A stretch of DNA of 64,000 nt from Ottelia alismoides (lineage: Eukaryota; Streptophyta; Magnoliopsida; Alismatales; Hydrocharitaceae): the NCBI GenBank assembly GCA_037367405.1, contig JAZKJV010006941.1:186001-250000 (forward strand). The letters run 5' to 3'. The translations under genes and the position numbers were made by a program. Below the pieces are notes generated by a model that was not told where the DNA came from, did no database searches, and worked only from the letters and a program-made list of their open reading frames with translations. Position 1 is the stretch's first letter, and every line of letters begins with the position of its first letter. Shown here in pieces: positions 46,401 to 56,602 of the stretch.

Positions 46401-47051
46401 ACGTATATTACTTGTGTCATAACATAGCTTACTGATACTTACGTATTCTTTTGCAGTTATTACTAATGAGTTTGATAATATTACATCTTGATATCATATA
46501 ACTTACTGATACTTACATATGAAACATAAGAGCTTACTTATTCTATTGCAAATATTACTATCGAAATTGAAAATATTACTTATGTCATAATAAAGCTTAC
46601 TGATACTTACATGTGCTACACTAGAGCTTACTAATTCTTTTGCAAATATTACTATTGATTATAAAAATATTACTTGTGTCATAATAAATCTTACTGTGAT
46701 TACATATGCTACAATATTTGATCTTACAGATATTACTTGTTTCCTCTGAGATCTTACAGATACTTAAAGATGCTTATATAATACTAGAGCTTATTTAATC
46801 TTGATGATGCTACGATGTTCGAAATTGCAATGATACAAAGAACAACTTGAAAATAAAATTCATATGATTACATAAAATATATAAATAATACCTAATCTTT
46901 CAGAGTTCTTGTTGACATCAATCAGATCGAAAAGATTTCCTTCATCTTCTAATTCACATAAATAATCTTCACTTTCTAAACCATGGACAAAGTCGTCTTT
47001 CATAGTTGAATCTGATATATCAAGATCATAATCTACTCGCGAATTATCCAT
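43479..47051 (-). pseudogene. FAR1-type MULE transposase gene, broken
   Basis: On the minus strand exon 1 is 47051-46892 (MDNSRVDYDLDISDS, acidic). Intron 1 (46891-45723) is filled with motif array. Exon 2 runs from 45722 to at least 43479. Domains in order: FAR1 DNA-binding region (LSFSNLKECEMFYKKYA, RCGCKAKLCVKLN, EEHNHKLVSP); MULE DDE core with Asp in DVTFDTTYDTNKY, Asp in ITDQCPSINTAIREVFP, CGWH and Glu in NTTQRSESMNSFLTNHV; SWIM finger CDC-GIPCRH; C-terminal zinc knuckle CKLCHKFNYGHDSRNC. It would bind element ends and excise them in the nucleus. Breaks: frameshifts near 45430, at the A7 run 44997-45003, and near 44100. A last small exon near 43400 is possible, since GTAAGA follows at 43476. 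Confidence 0.85.
45760..46800 (+). repeat. TTACTGATAC motif array, block 5 (intron 1 of the transposase gene)
   Basis: CTTACTGATACTTAC, ATAACTTACTAATACTTAC and ATTACTATTG words fill the intron. TTACTGATAC occurs at 46111-46120. A unit of about 318 bp is directly repeated (from 46085 and from 46403, both starting GTATATTACTTGTGTCATAA). The orientation is still plus although the gene is on minus. Confidence 0.9.
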
Positions 47052-47392
47052 GCACGAACCTATTAAATACATATTAGCAACGAAAAACATGTAACGAAAA
47101 ACATATAAAATTAAAAATTGCAAATCAAAATACCTTTGGTTCCAGATTACGAGTAAAGAATCGATCGATGCTCTCGCGAATGACAAAAAGGGATTTTTTA
47201 CCTCGAGAGAAATTCACGCGAGAAGAAATGACTCATTTGCTAATTAAGGAATCTAATTAATTTTCATTTTTACAAAAAAGGCGGTTACAAACGCGGTTCC
47301 TATAATCATGGGATCGCATGATTTAATCTGACGGTGCAGCATAAGGGCTCATTTTATATTAAATGGGTACAGTGCCCTCTGGATAAAATTCC

Positions 47393-47404
47393 TATATATA
47401 TATA
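47393..47404. repeat. (TA)6 joint between two MULE-type elements
   Basis: TATATATATATA lies directly between the right end of the 12.2-kb element and the left end of the next one, with no other DNA. One AT-rich target word seems to be shared by both. Confidence 0.85.
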
Positions 47405-49650
47405 GGGCTTATCCAGAGAGCTCTGTGCCCATTTGAGTTGCGGTGAGCACCGAACTTGGCTCGCCACGTATATTTCCATTTGAATGGTTGTCTATTTCGA
47501 AGGAGCACAGTTTTGGAAGGATTTAATACATTTGAGCCTTTTATATTTCCAATTATATCGAGTCCTTAAAAAAAGAAATACGGTTTTGGAAAGATACATT
47601 CAAATCATTAATTTCGTACCGAAGAAATAATCATTGTACATTTGATCAGTAATGTACATAATGTACTCAAGTAATTATATGTTGTGAGATCAGTAATACT
47701 GAAACAATTGTCAGTATTTTACGCCTATAATATTACATTGTACAGAGATCGGTAATTCATTCATGTTACTCAAGTAATACATATTCAGTTCTCAAGTAAT
47801 TATTGTTGTTAGATCAGTAATTAAGTGTGTAAATCACTAGTGTCCATACAATAAGTACTGATTATAAATGTCCATTTTACTGAAGTCATTTTGATTGTTA
47901 CTGATGTTATAGTTACTTAATACTTTGAGTCTTACTGAAGCATCTCTTATTTACTTATATAACCTTTTTAATTATTATAATGCATCGAGTGTTACTGATA
48001 GCAATACATAAGTTACTGGTCACGTGGTTTTTATACTTATTCCAACTTACTTATTCCATTATCCTCTTTTACCTACAATTTATTACATGTTACTGATGCT
48101 TCTATATATCTTACTTGTTTTATTCTTTGTTTTGAATTACTGTCGAAATAACACATTCTTTACTTATGTAGCCCATTTAATTACTTGCAATACGTTAAGT
48201 GTTACTGAAAGCCACACATAAATTACATAGATGAACATCCAAATTTCAATTGTTGTCTTATAGTTCATTTAAATGATGTTGTTTTGATCTTGCTCGTCGA
48301 CATAATAGTAACTTCTTCAAGACACCAAATTGTTGCATTGTTCTGCAAGAAATAATAAGTTAATTGACCATTTAAAAATATTAAAATATCAAGAAATTGG
48401 AAAAGAATACACATTACTTACAAATTTTCAGTGACGTTTCAAGAAGATACTTGCTTCAGTACTATTTTATATCCGTGAATAGTAAGAATTGTAAAAAGAA
48501 AAGTAACTCAGCAATATACTCGCTTCAGTAAGAATCATTCAATGTCAAGTAACTTTTAATGAATTGTTAGTAACATTTGTTATATAACAAGTAACTTGTA
48601 ATGAATTATATTTATAATAGTAATTCAATGTGAAGCATAGGTAATTTGATGAGCTACTTAAGTAACTTACTGAATTGAGATCAGTAAGATAAACTTCGGA
48701 ATTCATATAAATAAGAATTCACTATTTCGAAAGTAAGTAGGTTTATTTTTTCTCAAAAAAACAGCAACTTTTATTTCTATATCGGTAACTAATAGCAAAG
48801 AACAAGTAAATATTTAAATTACTCAAGTAATTTGTAGAAGTTTCATTAGTAATAATGACTATAAGGGCAGTAACTCAGTATATCTTCAAAGTAACACACG
48901 AAAAAGTAACAATTCTGTTAGCATTAGTAACATAAAATATCTTATAAGTAAATTAAGTAAATACATCAGTAACTCAGTATATCTTCAAAGTAACGTATTA
49001 AAAGTAATAATTATGTTAGCAATAGTAACATAAAATATCTTATAAGTAAATTAAGTAAATACATCAGTAACTCAGTATATTTTCAAATTAACGCATGAAA
49101 AATAACAACTGTGTTTACTGTAACTTTTTATTTTATGAAAACAAAATACATTCGATAAAAAATCAATTATTACTACATATCATGTGTCAAAATGAATAAA
49201 AATTGATATTATGAACACGACTTTCTCATATTCCAATCATACTTCTCGAAAAAATATTGCTTACGATAAAAAATATGAAATTTCATAAGCGGTCAAATCA
49301 TGAAATCATGAAACGATAAAATAGAACAAAAATATCATTAAAACAACGAAATTATGATAGAAATAAGCGATCAAATCATGAAACGAATCACATACCTCTC
49401 TTCTTGCGTTGAAACGAAAAAAAGTACCTTGCGTTGGAATGAATCGATAGTTTTAGTAATCATATACGTATGCCTTGCACTTTCCAAAAACGTAACGCTA
49501 TTTTTAGAAAAGTTTTAATTTCCGATTTTGTTTTATTTCTATACGAAAATTAGTTCCTATTTTTTGGGGATGGAATCTTGTAGATGGACGGCTACAATTG
49601 GGTGCTCAAAAAAACCCAAATAGGCACAGGGCTCTCCGGATAAATTCTCT
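47405..49650. mobile_element. non-autonomous element of the same MULE group (2.2 kb)
   Basis: The left end GGGCTTATCCAGAGAGCTCT and the right end (opposite strand) GAGAATTTATCCGGAGAGCC followed by CTGTGCCTATTTGGG are inverted copies. They match the ends of the 12.2-kb element (TTATCCAGAG-G--CTGTGCCCATTT). Flanks are again AT-rich (ATATAAATAT at the right). There is no coding frame of note. The interior is built of the same core motif in blocks of opposite polarity: GATCAGTAAT at 47640-47830, TTACTGATG at 47880-48240, AGTAACTCAGTATATC at 48420-49100. It could only move with an outside transposase. Confidence 0.78.
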
Positions 49651-50990
49651 ATATAAATATATGTATGTATATATGTATATGTATGTATCCGGCATAAACA
49701 TACTTTTTAAGGATTTCAATGTATACTCTGTGAATTTTGACGGATATGGAAGAAAAAAAATTGATGGATGTAAACATTTGCCAAGAAAATGCAATGTGGA
49801 ACACATACGGTTTTTTTTAATTATAGTGGATATAGATATTGATAGATATTTAAAAAATTTTGGTAGATAACATGTACAGGTCTGTTTTTTATCATAAATA
49901 TTGTCTATGTACGCAAAATACAAATATATGGTACACTAGTGAAGTGCATTTTTACATTTTATATTACATAAATATTATATATCAATGTTCAATATATGGT
50001 ACAACGAGCTCAATCGGTAGAAAGGAAAGAAACCTATTTTTTTACCTAATCTCCACTTCAGTTTCTTCCATCTCCCAGCTTTTTGCAAACCCTCTTTATT
50101 TTTTTATGTATATATTTATTTTGAAACTAAATTGTTTTTATCATTATACTTAAAAAACAGATAAATACACGATAGTTAAGATGTAAATATTATATATCAC
50201 CTAAATATTTAAACAGGTGACATGCCATGAGATGCTCATTATTTTATAGTAATCTATATCTGCCCTCTTATGAAAAATGACAAGTATCAGTACCAACTTT
50301 ACATTTTCCAAATCCATCTGATATACGTATCCTATTTCTAAAGCATATATAGATACTGTAAAAAAAGATCCATCTTCGCCTGTACATGCCTGTTTGCATC
50401 TTTAGCTGCAACTTTCATATGCCTGATAAATGATGAAGTTTTTTGGCACACACCTAAACGGTGGAAGTCATTTTTTTTCTTAAAAAAAACTTTGATATGC
50501 ATGATATGCATATAAAATAGTGAATAGGAGATGGCATAAGAAAGAACAGGTTTGCAAGAATGGTGATGTGATGCCCATGCTTACACATCCTGAAGCATAA
50601 AATAATGGACTAAATGCTAGAGTTTTTGAGAGCTGCTAGTGCTAGGTAAGAAAAATAACGAGTAAATGATGGAGGGTAGCTCCAAAACAGAGTCTGCATC
50701 TTTTCAAGAGCATATCACAACTCTAAGCCCCATACTAATAAAAAGAAAGATCTATAATTGAAGCGATCACAAGTTGTTGCTTGGTCTTCCAAGATGTACA
50801 TGGAGACTTGGATTCTCTTAACTGTAACTTTACAGAATGAAAATATAGCCATGCACTCGACTACAATGTTTGACGAAGAAGGCGTTTGATCAAGCACATG
50901 ATACAACCATGATCATTTTAGCCAACCTTATCAACTTATCTACTGAACTGGTCTAACGAACCTAATTGCAAATAGCCATCCTGTGATGTC
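49651..50990. other. AT-rich spacer, including 3' flank of the small membrane-protein gene
   Basis: AT-rich DNA with GTATGTATATATGTATA at 49660-49690. Frames at 49598-49923 are low-complexity and on both strands. The stretch next to 50993 presumably holds the 3' UTR of the gene at 50993-51178 (minus). Confidence 0.45.
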
Positions 50991-50992
50991 CC

Positions 50993-51178
50993 TCAGCTCC
51001 GGCTGTTGAACCTACTTCTTTTGAATAAAAGCACAATGCTAACAACAACAGGAACCAAAATCATTGATAGCGCTTGCACTAAGCTGGGTCTCGTGATCTC
51101 TGGGAAAATGATGCTTCCATATTTTATAACGATAGCACCTGCTATGGAACCAGCCACCAACTTCCAGAGGTAGTCCAT
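50993..51178 (-). CDS. small two-helix membrane protein (61 aa)
   Basis: From ATG at 51178-51176 the frame reads MDYLWKLVAGSIAGAIVIKY, then a loop with FPEITRPSLVQAL, then a second hydrophobic stretch with VPVVVSIVLLF and a basic end KRSRFNSRS. Two transmembrane helices are predicted by eye. A splice acceptor (GGGACAG) lies just upstream at about 51185-51191, so the start codon is probably in the first coding exon after a 5' UTR intron. That intron may reach past the copia element at 51552. Small plant proteins of this type (YLWKL...AVIKYG...FPEITRP) seem familiar as conserved unknowns, but I cannot name one. Its non-repeat nature, codon pattern and splice site argue for a real gene. Confidence 0.55.
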   Translation of the reverse strand: MDYLWKLVAGSIAGAIVIKYGSIIFPEITRPSLVQALSMILVPVVVSIVLLFKRSRFNSRS

Positions 51179-51240
51179 GTCCTCCTGTCCCACAAAATAC
51201 AAAGCATCATCAATAAGGCAATCAAGGCAAAAAATGGCAA

Positions 51241-51318
51241 AACCTTCTCCCGCTATAAGTAGGGTCGGTTGCATGGATTTTTGTTCAATCCATGTTGATA
51301 TATTCGACTATTTTAAGT
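51241..51318 (-). mobile_element. SINE 3' fragment
   Basis: On the minus strand this piece reads like the 3' half of the SINE at 29181-29374, from the ATAGTCGAAT word through ATGGATT--A-CAAAAATCC and CCGACCCTACTTATAG to GGGAGAAGG. It lies directly upstream of the small membrane-protein exon, in its presumed 5' intron. No tRNA-like part remains. Confidence 0.75.
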
Positions 51319-51551
51319 AAGGTAAACAACATAAATCATATGTTCCTATTAATATGTCTCAAGCCATGCTGTAATCATTAGAAACAAGTCTTTCCACCAA
51401 ATTACATGTTCATATGTTTCCTTTCTTTTCAAACAAAGGATGTTAGCATGCATGTGCTATTAGCAGACCACATTGCTTCTCTCGTTATCCTTCTGTCATT
51501 GATCTAAAACTGTTCCTATAGCAGTATCATCTGACATGAGGAGTTACTAGT

Positions 51552-51697
51552 TGTTGGGAAAAATGAAAGAGATGTTTATTCCATAAGCCCTAGGCTCTCT
51601 TATATAGGAGAGTAGCCTATGGGTAAATTACATAAAGCATACAGCTGAAAATAAAAATAACAGAAAGACACAAAGAACACTAATATATATGTTAACA
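51552..51697 (-). repeat. 3' LTR of element D
   Basis: TGTTGGGAAAAATG...TATGTTAACA on the plus strand. The CTCTCTTATATAGGAG TATA core is shared with element C. Confidence 0.94.
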
Positions 51698-51704
51698 CTC
51701 CCCC

Positions 51705-54700
51705 TCAAGATGGAGCATAGATATCAATCATGCTCAGCTTGGACGCACACTTCTGGAATGGGCCTCGTAGTAATGCCTTGGTGAATATGTCAGCAGTTTG
51801 ATTTTCCGAGGTAACATGAGATGTAGCGATAAATCCCTTCTGAATCATGTCACGTATGAAGTGACAGTCGACCTCAATATGCTTGGTCCGCTCATGGAAT
51901 GCTGGATTGTTTGCAATGAACAAGGCTGCCTGATTGTCACATTCTAAGTTCATAGGAAGTGGTACATCTATACATAGATCTGTAAGCACAGCCTTTACCC
52001 ACATCATCTCTGTGCTAGCTTGGGCCATAGCCCTATATTCAGATTCAACACTAAATCTGGCTACCACCGTCTGTTTCTTGCTCCTTCATGAGATTAGAGA
52101 ATCTCCAACGTAGACTGCAAACCCCGAGGTGGACTTCCTGTCCTTGGGACAACCTGCATAGTCTGCATCCGCACATGCTGAGATAGAAATCCCCTTGCCC
52201 TTCTTGAATAGCAAATCTGCACCTGGAGATGATTTGAGGTATCTAAGTATCATATGTATGGCATCCATATGAACCTGACGTGGTTGCTCCATGAACTGGC
52301 TCACACGACTCACTGCAAAGGATATATCGAGCCTAGTGATCGTGACATACAACAGTTTGCCTACCAGTTCTCTGTATCTTCTCCTGTCCACCTCCTCTGT
52401 GTCGTCATCATATAGCTTCATGCTGGGGTCCGTTGGTGTCGTAGCAGGCCGACACCCAGGCATACATGTTTCACTCAACAGGTCCGTAACATATTTTCTC
52501 TGCGACATTACTAACCCATATGGATTTCTAGCGAATTCCAGCCCCCGAAAATATCTAAGGACTCCAAGATCCTTAGTGACAAATTCGCTCCCCAGCTTCT
52601 CTTTCGCCTGCTTTATGCCTTGCTCATCATCTCATGTAATCAAGATGTCATCTACGTAAACCATAATTGCAATAATACCTCTTGAAGTCTTCTGTACAAA
52701 CAAGGAATGATCAGCATTAGAGCGTTTGTATCCCTGTTTTTCAAAGAGGTCTGAGAGCTTCTGAAACCATGCTCTGGGGCTCTGCTTAAGGCCATAGATA
52801 GCCTTATGGAGTCTGCACACCTTGGAACACTCCCCCTCAACAGCAAAACCTGGTGGTTGTTGCATATAGACCTCCTCCTGTAGGTCTCCATATAAGAACG
52901 CATTCTTCACATCCAACTGATATAGTGGCCACTCTCGAGTGACTGCGACTGACAGCAAGATCCGTAGAGTAGAATGACGGGCTACTGGCGAGAATGTATC
53001 AAGGTAATCCACCCCGTATGTCTGTGTAAAGCCACGTGCAACAAGGCGAGCCTTGTATCTGTCAATACTGCCATCTGCATTTTGCTTCACCGTAAATACC
53101 CACTTGCAGCTCACCGGGGTCACATCTGCAGGTATAGGAACTAGACTCCAAGTTCCCCTAGATTGAAGTGCTGTCATTTCTTCCTCCATTGCTAGACGCC
53201 ATCTACTATCCTATAGAGCATCTTGATAATTCCATGGAATATCTACAGCTGACAAGGCCACCACAAAGTTCCTGAAGTCCCCAGATAGTCGCTCAAATGA
53301 CACAGAAGCTAATAATGGATATGTAGCACAACTCCTCTTCGATTTGCGTATAGCAATAGGAACATCTAAATCAGTTGCGTCCTCATCTGGCCCCTGTAAC
53401 ATATCTTGCTCAGAAATACCATTAGATCCATCAAGAGAAGTATCTTCAGTGCATACCATAAACGAGCTAGGAGATGAGTCATGACCATGAGCTGGAGGAG
53501 GCCTGCGGGTATAATGGAATGGTAGTGGTGAAATGGGGATAGTACGCGGAGCTGGTGGTGGTGGTGGTGGTGTTGATGGTGCTGGAGGTGGTGGTGTCAT
53601 ATATATGGCATCGGTAGTCAGTGGAGGTAGTTGTTGATCACCTGAGGATGAAAAATACATTACGGATTCAAAAAATATAACATCTGCACTGACCATATAC
53701 CGCCTACGCAAAGGATCAAAACACTTGTACCCCTTTTGAGTTCTGGAGTACCCAACAAACACACACTTGACAGCCCTAGGAGAGAGCTTGTCAATACCAG
53801 GAGACAACTGGTGGACAAATGCAACTGAACCAAACACACAAGGAGTAAGGGAAAACAGATCCCTACCAGGGTAGATAAGGGAAAAAGGAATCTGTTCATC
53901 CAAGACAGAAGACGGCATACGGTTAATTAGGTAACATGCTGTGAGAACCGCGTCACCCCAGTAAGAATAAGGAACATGACTCTGTATAAGAAGTGATCTT
54001 GTGACATCTAGTAGGTGGCGATGTTTCCTTTCAGCGATCCCATTTTGTTGAGAGGTATAAGCACAGGATGTTTGATGGATAATCCCTTTTGAGGAGTAGT
54101 AGTTGGCTAGGACATGAGTGCACAGTTCTAGGGCATTATCACTTCTCACAAGTGTCACAGATGTGGAGAAAACATTTTGAATTTCATTCAGAAAATGGAT
54201 AATAATATTGCCTGCTTCAGATTTATTTTTCATCAAAAATACCCATGACACACGAGAGAAGTCATCCACAATAACTATATAAAATCTGTGTCCCTGATGA
54301 TCAGGTACACGACTCGAACCCCAGATATCAATATGAAATAACTCAAACTTGCAGGTACTACTCCGACCTGGACGACTGGGAAAGGTAGACCGGTGATGCT
54401 TTCCCAACTGATAAGCCTCACATTGGATAGATGTGTGCGGAAGACCCTGGGGTAACACACGACGCAACTTCTGAAGCTGTAGATGCCCAAAGCGCAGATG
54501 CCACAACAGAGGAGATACTGGTCCAGTAGGAAGGGATGAGGTTCCAGCAAATGGAGTCTGATTTAGGCGATAGAGGCCTCCTTTCTCATAGCCACGACCA
54601 ATCACGTTGCTCGTACGGATGTCCTGAAAAATAAGAGAAGATGGATCAAAAATTGCCCGACATTGTAAATCCTTCGTAATCTGACTGATTGATAACAAAT

Positions 54701-55906
54701 TCATTGAAAAGTCAGGTGTTGTAACACATTTTTGAGCTGCATAGAAGATGTCAGTCTAATCTCCCCCTGACCAGTGATGGGGGAATGTGTACCATTGGCA
54801 ATGACCATTGTTCGGCTTGGTGGAATCTGAGAATATCCTGTAAGTAAACTCTGATCGCCACATAGATGATGGGTAGCGCCCGAGTCCATAATCCAAGGTA
54901 ATGTATCTGATCTACTACTGGTAAATGCAAGTATGCTACCTGAAGCATTGGTAGACGCAGAGGCAGATGCAGCAGCATCAGATTGACTCTCAGTAGTAGG
55001 TGCTGGGCCAGATGGAGGAATAATACCCCTTAGACGGGCAACTAGATCATCGAACCGTTGATCCAAAGTGGCAGCAGATGGAGGCTCTATCTGCTCAGCG
55101 ACTCGTGCAGATGCAGGAAATCCATGCTTAGAGTAGCATGTGTCTTCATTGTGTCCGACGCGATGATAGTAGGTACATGTTGGCCGAGTGTGGCCTCCTC
55201 TACCACGAGGTCCACGTCCACGGGTCTGATGATGAAATCCACGACCCCTGTTGGCAGCCATGGCTGAAGCATTCTGATTCGTGGCCGTAGAAGGGACGGT
55301 GATGCGGCTCAGTCTATGAAAGGCTTCCTCCATGGGAGGAATAGTAGAATTGGCCAAAATCTGGGATCGTGCCACCTCATACTCTGGATCAAGTGCAGCA
55401 AGGAACACGCCCACCATAGTCGCATTCCGATACGTCTTCTGTTGTTCTGGCATGGATGTCAGAGGCATGAATCTGTATAGCTTCTCGAACATCCCCCGTA
55501 TAGATGTGTAGAGTGAATGTAGAGGACGACCATTCTGCTTTATAGTGAATATATCATGCTGGAGTTGCAGAATCTTCGTCTCATTCTTTGCCTGAGAGTA
55601 TATGACCGCCAGAATTTCCCACATGTCTTTGGCCGTGGGCTGATGTAGAATGTCATTGGCAATCTCGATCGCCAACGTTCCAGATAACCAAACTTTGGCG
55701 TATGCGTCATCGGCCTCCCACGAGGCATTGGCTCCAGTCTTCTCAGCAGGCTCTGCTTCGGTAAGAATGTGCTTCTTACCCGTTGACTTCATCATACTCA
55801 TGAACTGCATAGCCCACAGTTCATAGTTTGTACCGTCCATCTTTACGATAGGCGTCGGACCACGAAAGGCGCCAATGGATGGGATATCCGCCTTGCTTTA
55901 TGACAT
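51705..55906 (-). pseudogene. broken gag-pol of element D
   Basis: Gag begins at ATG 55906-55904, with a stop at the third codon (TAA, 55898-55900); an internal restart at MDGTNYELWAMQFM (55840) is possible. In the zinc knuckle (CTYYHRVGHNEDTC, near 55165) the second Cys is Tyr. Protease keeps WIMDSGATHHLCG. A one-base loss near 54712 shifts the frame. Integrase (HLRFGHLQ, DNALELCTH, QQNGIAERKHRHLLD) runs from about 54704 to a stop at 53211-53213. RT (IYGLKQSPRAWF, YVDDILIT) ends at a stop at 52632-52634. A third pol stop lies at 52086-52088 in RNase H. The last part (ESEYRAMAQ to IDIYAPS) is open to 51705. It could not produce full polyprotein. Confidence 0.94.
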
Positions 55907-55919
55907 ACTGGAGACTGAA

Positions 55920-56440
55920 GACTGGAGCGATTGACTGAAGATAAGATTTGTCTACAATGACATAGACGGGTTTAGTTGCTTAGATCTCAAACAACTAAAC
56001 CCATGTAGTTGACGGTGTGCGCTTTAGGGCTTCGCACACGCTTAGGGCTCCTCGGTGCCCTCTGAACCTCGCAGGCACGCAAGGTCAATCGGTCAGCCGT
56101 GCAGCGTGAGAACGAGCGCGCAATCGTGCGTGAAGTTGCGCGCTAGGCGCAGGCAAAAGGCACTGACGTACGCGCACAGGCGCAGGCGCGTGAAGGTGCG
56201 CACAGGCGCAGGCGCGTGAAGGTGCGCATAAGCGCAGGCGCGTGAAGGCACTCGCGCGCAGAGACGCACATGCAGGAGCGCTGGCAGACGCGCAGTGGAT
56301 GCGCACAGGCGCAGAGGCACCGTCGGAAGATCAGCGGCGGGGAAGAGGCGCTGGCGGCGGCGCCGACGATGAGAGAGTGAGGGGCACGCGGGTGGGGTGG
56401 GGTAGGGTTAGAGTTTCGAGAACTCCGGTCTAGGACCGTC
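55920..56440 (-). other. GC-rich 5' leader of element D with a 26-bp minisatellite
   Basis: At about 56171-56250 the unit GCGCACAGGCGCAGGCGCGT plus GAAGGT is present three times (the last diverged), within a CpG-rich leader. Six-frame ORFs here (Arg/Ala/Cys/Leu rich) are repeat translations. Confidence 0.8.
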
Positions 56441-56452
56441 GCTTTGATACCA
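56441..56452 (-). promoter_or_regulatory. primer-binding site of element D
   Basis: TGGTATCAAAGC on the minus strand follows the LTR end. It is one mismatch from the initiator-Met complement. Confidence 0.9.
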
Positions 56453-56597
56453 TGTTGGGAAAATGAAAGAGATGTTTATTCCATAAGCCCTAGGCTCTCT
56501 TATATAGGAGAGTAGCCTATGGGTAAATTACATAAAGCATACAACTGAAAATAAAAATAACAGAAAGACACAAAGAACACTAATATATATGTTAACA
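56453..56597 (-). repeat. 5' LTR of element D
   Basis: 145 bp, with the same ends as its partner; followed by target duplication CTAGT at 56598-56602. Confidence 0.94.
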
Positions 56598-56602
56598 CTA
56601 GT

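Larger units (their letters stand above)
35210..47392. mobile_element. 12.2-kb Mutator-like element with Ulp1-type and FAR1/MULE-type genes
   Basis: The ends are imperfect inverted repeats of about 32 bp. The left starts GGGCTTATCTAGAAGGCACT; the right, on the opposite strand, is GGAATTTTATCCAGAGGGCA followed by CTGTACCCATTTA. Both abut (AT)n, so the expected 8-11 bp target duplication cannot be told from the microsatellite. Inside are a plus-strand Ulp1 protease gene (37334-41554) and a minus-strand FAR1/MULE transposase gene (43479-47051), convergent. KI (Kaonashi) MULEs are known to carry Ulp1-like genes, so this is probably a KI-type MULE. All non-coding parts are filled by a TTACTGATAC-based repeat. 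Both genes carry lesions. Confidence 0.82.
51552..56597 (-). mobile_element. Ty1/copia element with perfect target duplication (element D)
   Basis: LTRs at 51552-51697 (146 bp) and 56453-56597 (145 bp) differ by one A in a poly-A run and one substitution. A perfect 5-bp target duplication CTAGT lies at 51547-51551 and 56598-56602. It has primer site, GC-rich leader, gag, protease, integrase, RT and RNase H on the minus strand, in the same family as element C. The coding region carries four stops, one frameshift and a damaged zinc knuckle. Confidence 0.96.

Noticed and set aside
35640..46800. Telomere-like or centromere-satellite reading of the TTACTGAT array
   Set aside because: Units are irregular, interrupted by exons and confined between MULE terminal repeats, so it is an element component rather than a chromosomal satellite.
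56085..56433. Cys/Ala/Arg/Leu-rich frames on both strands
   Set aside because: Translations of the GC-rich 26-bp minisatellite in the leader of element D.
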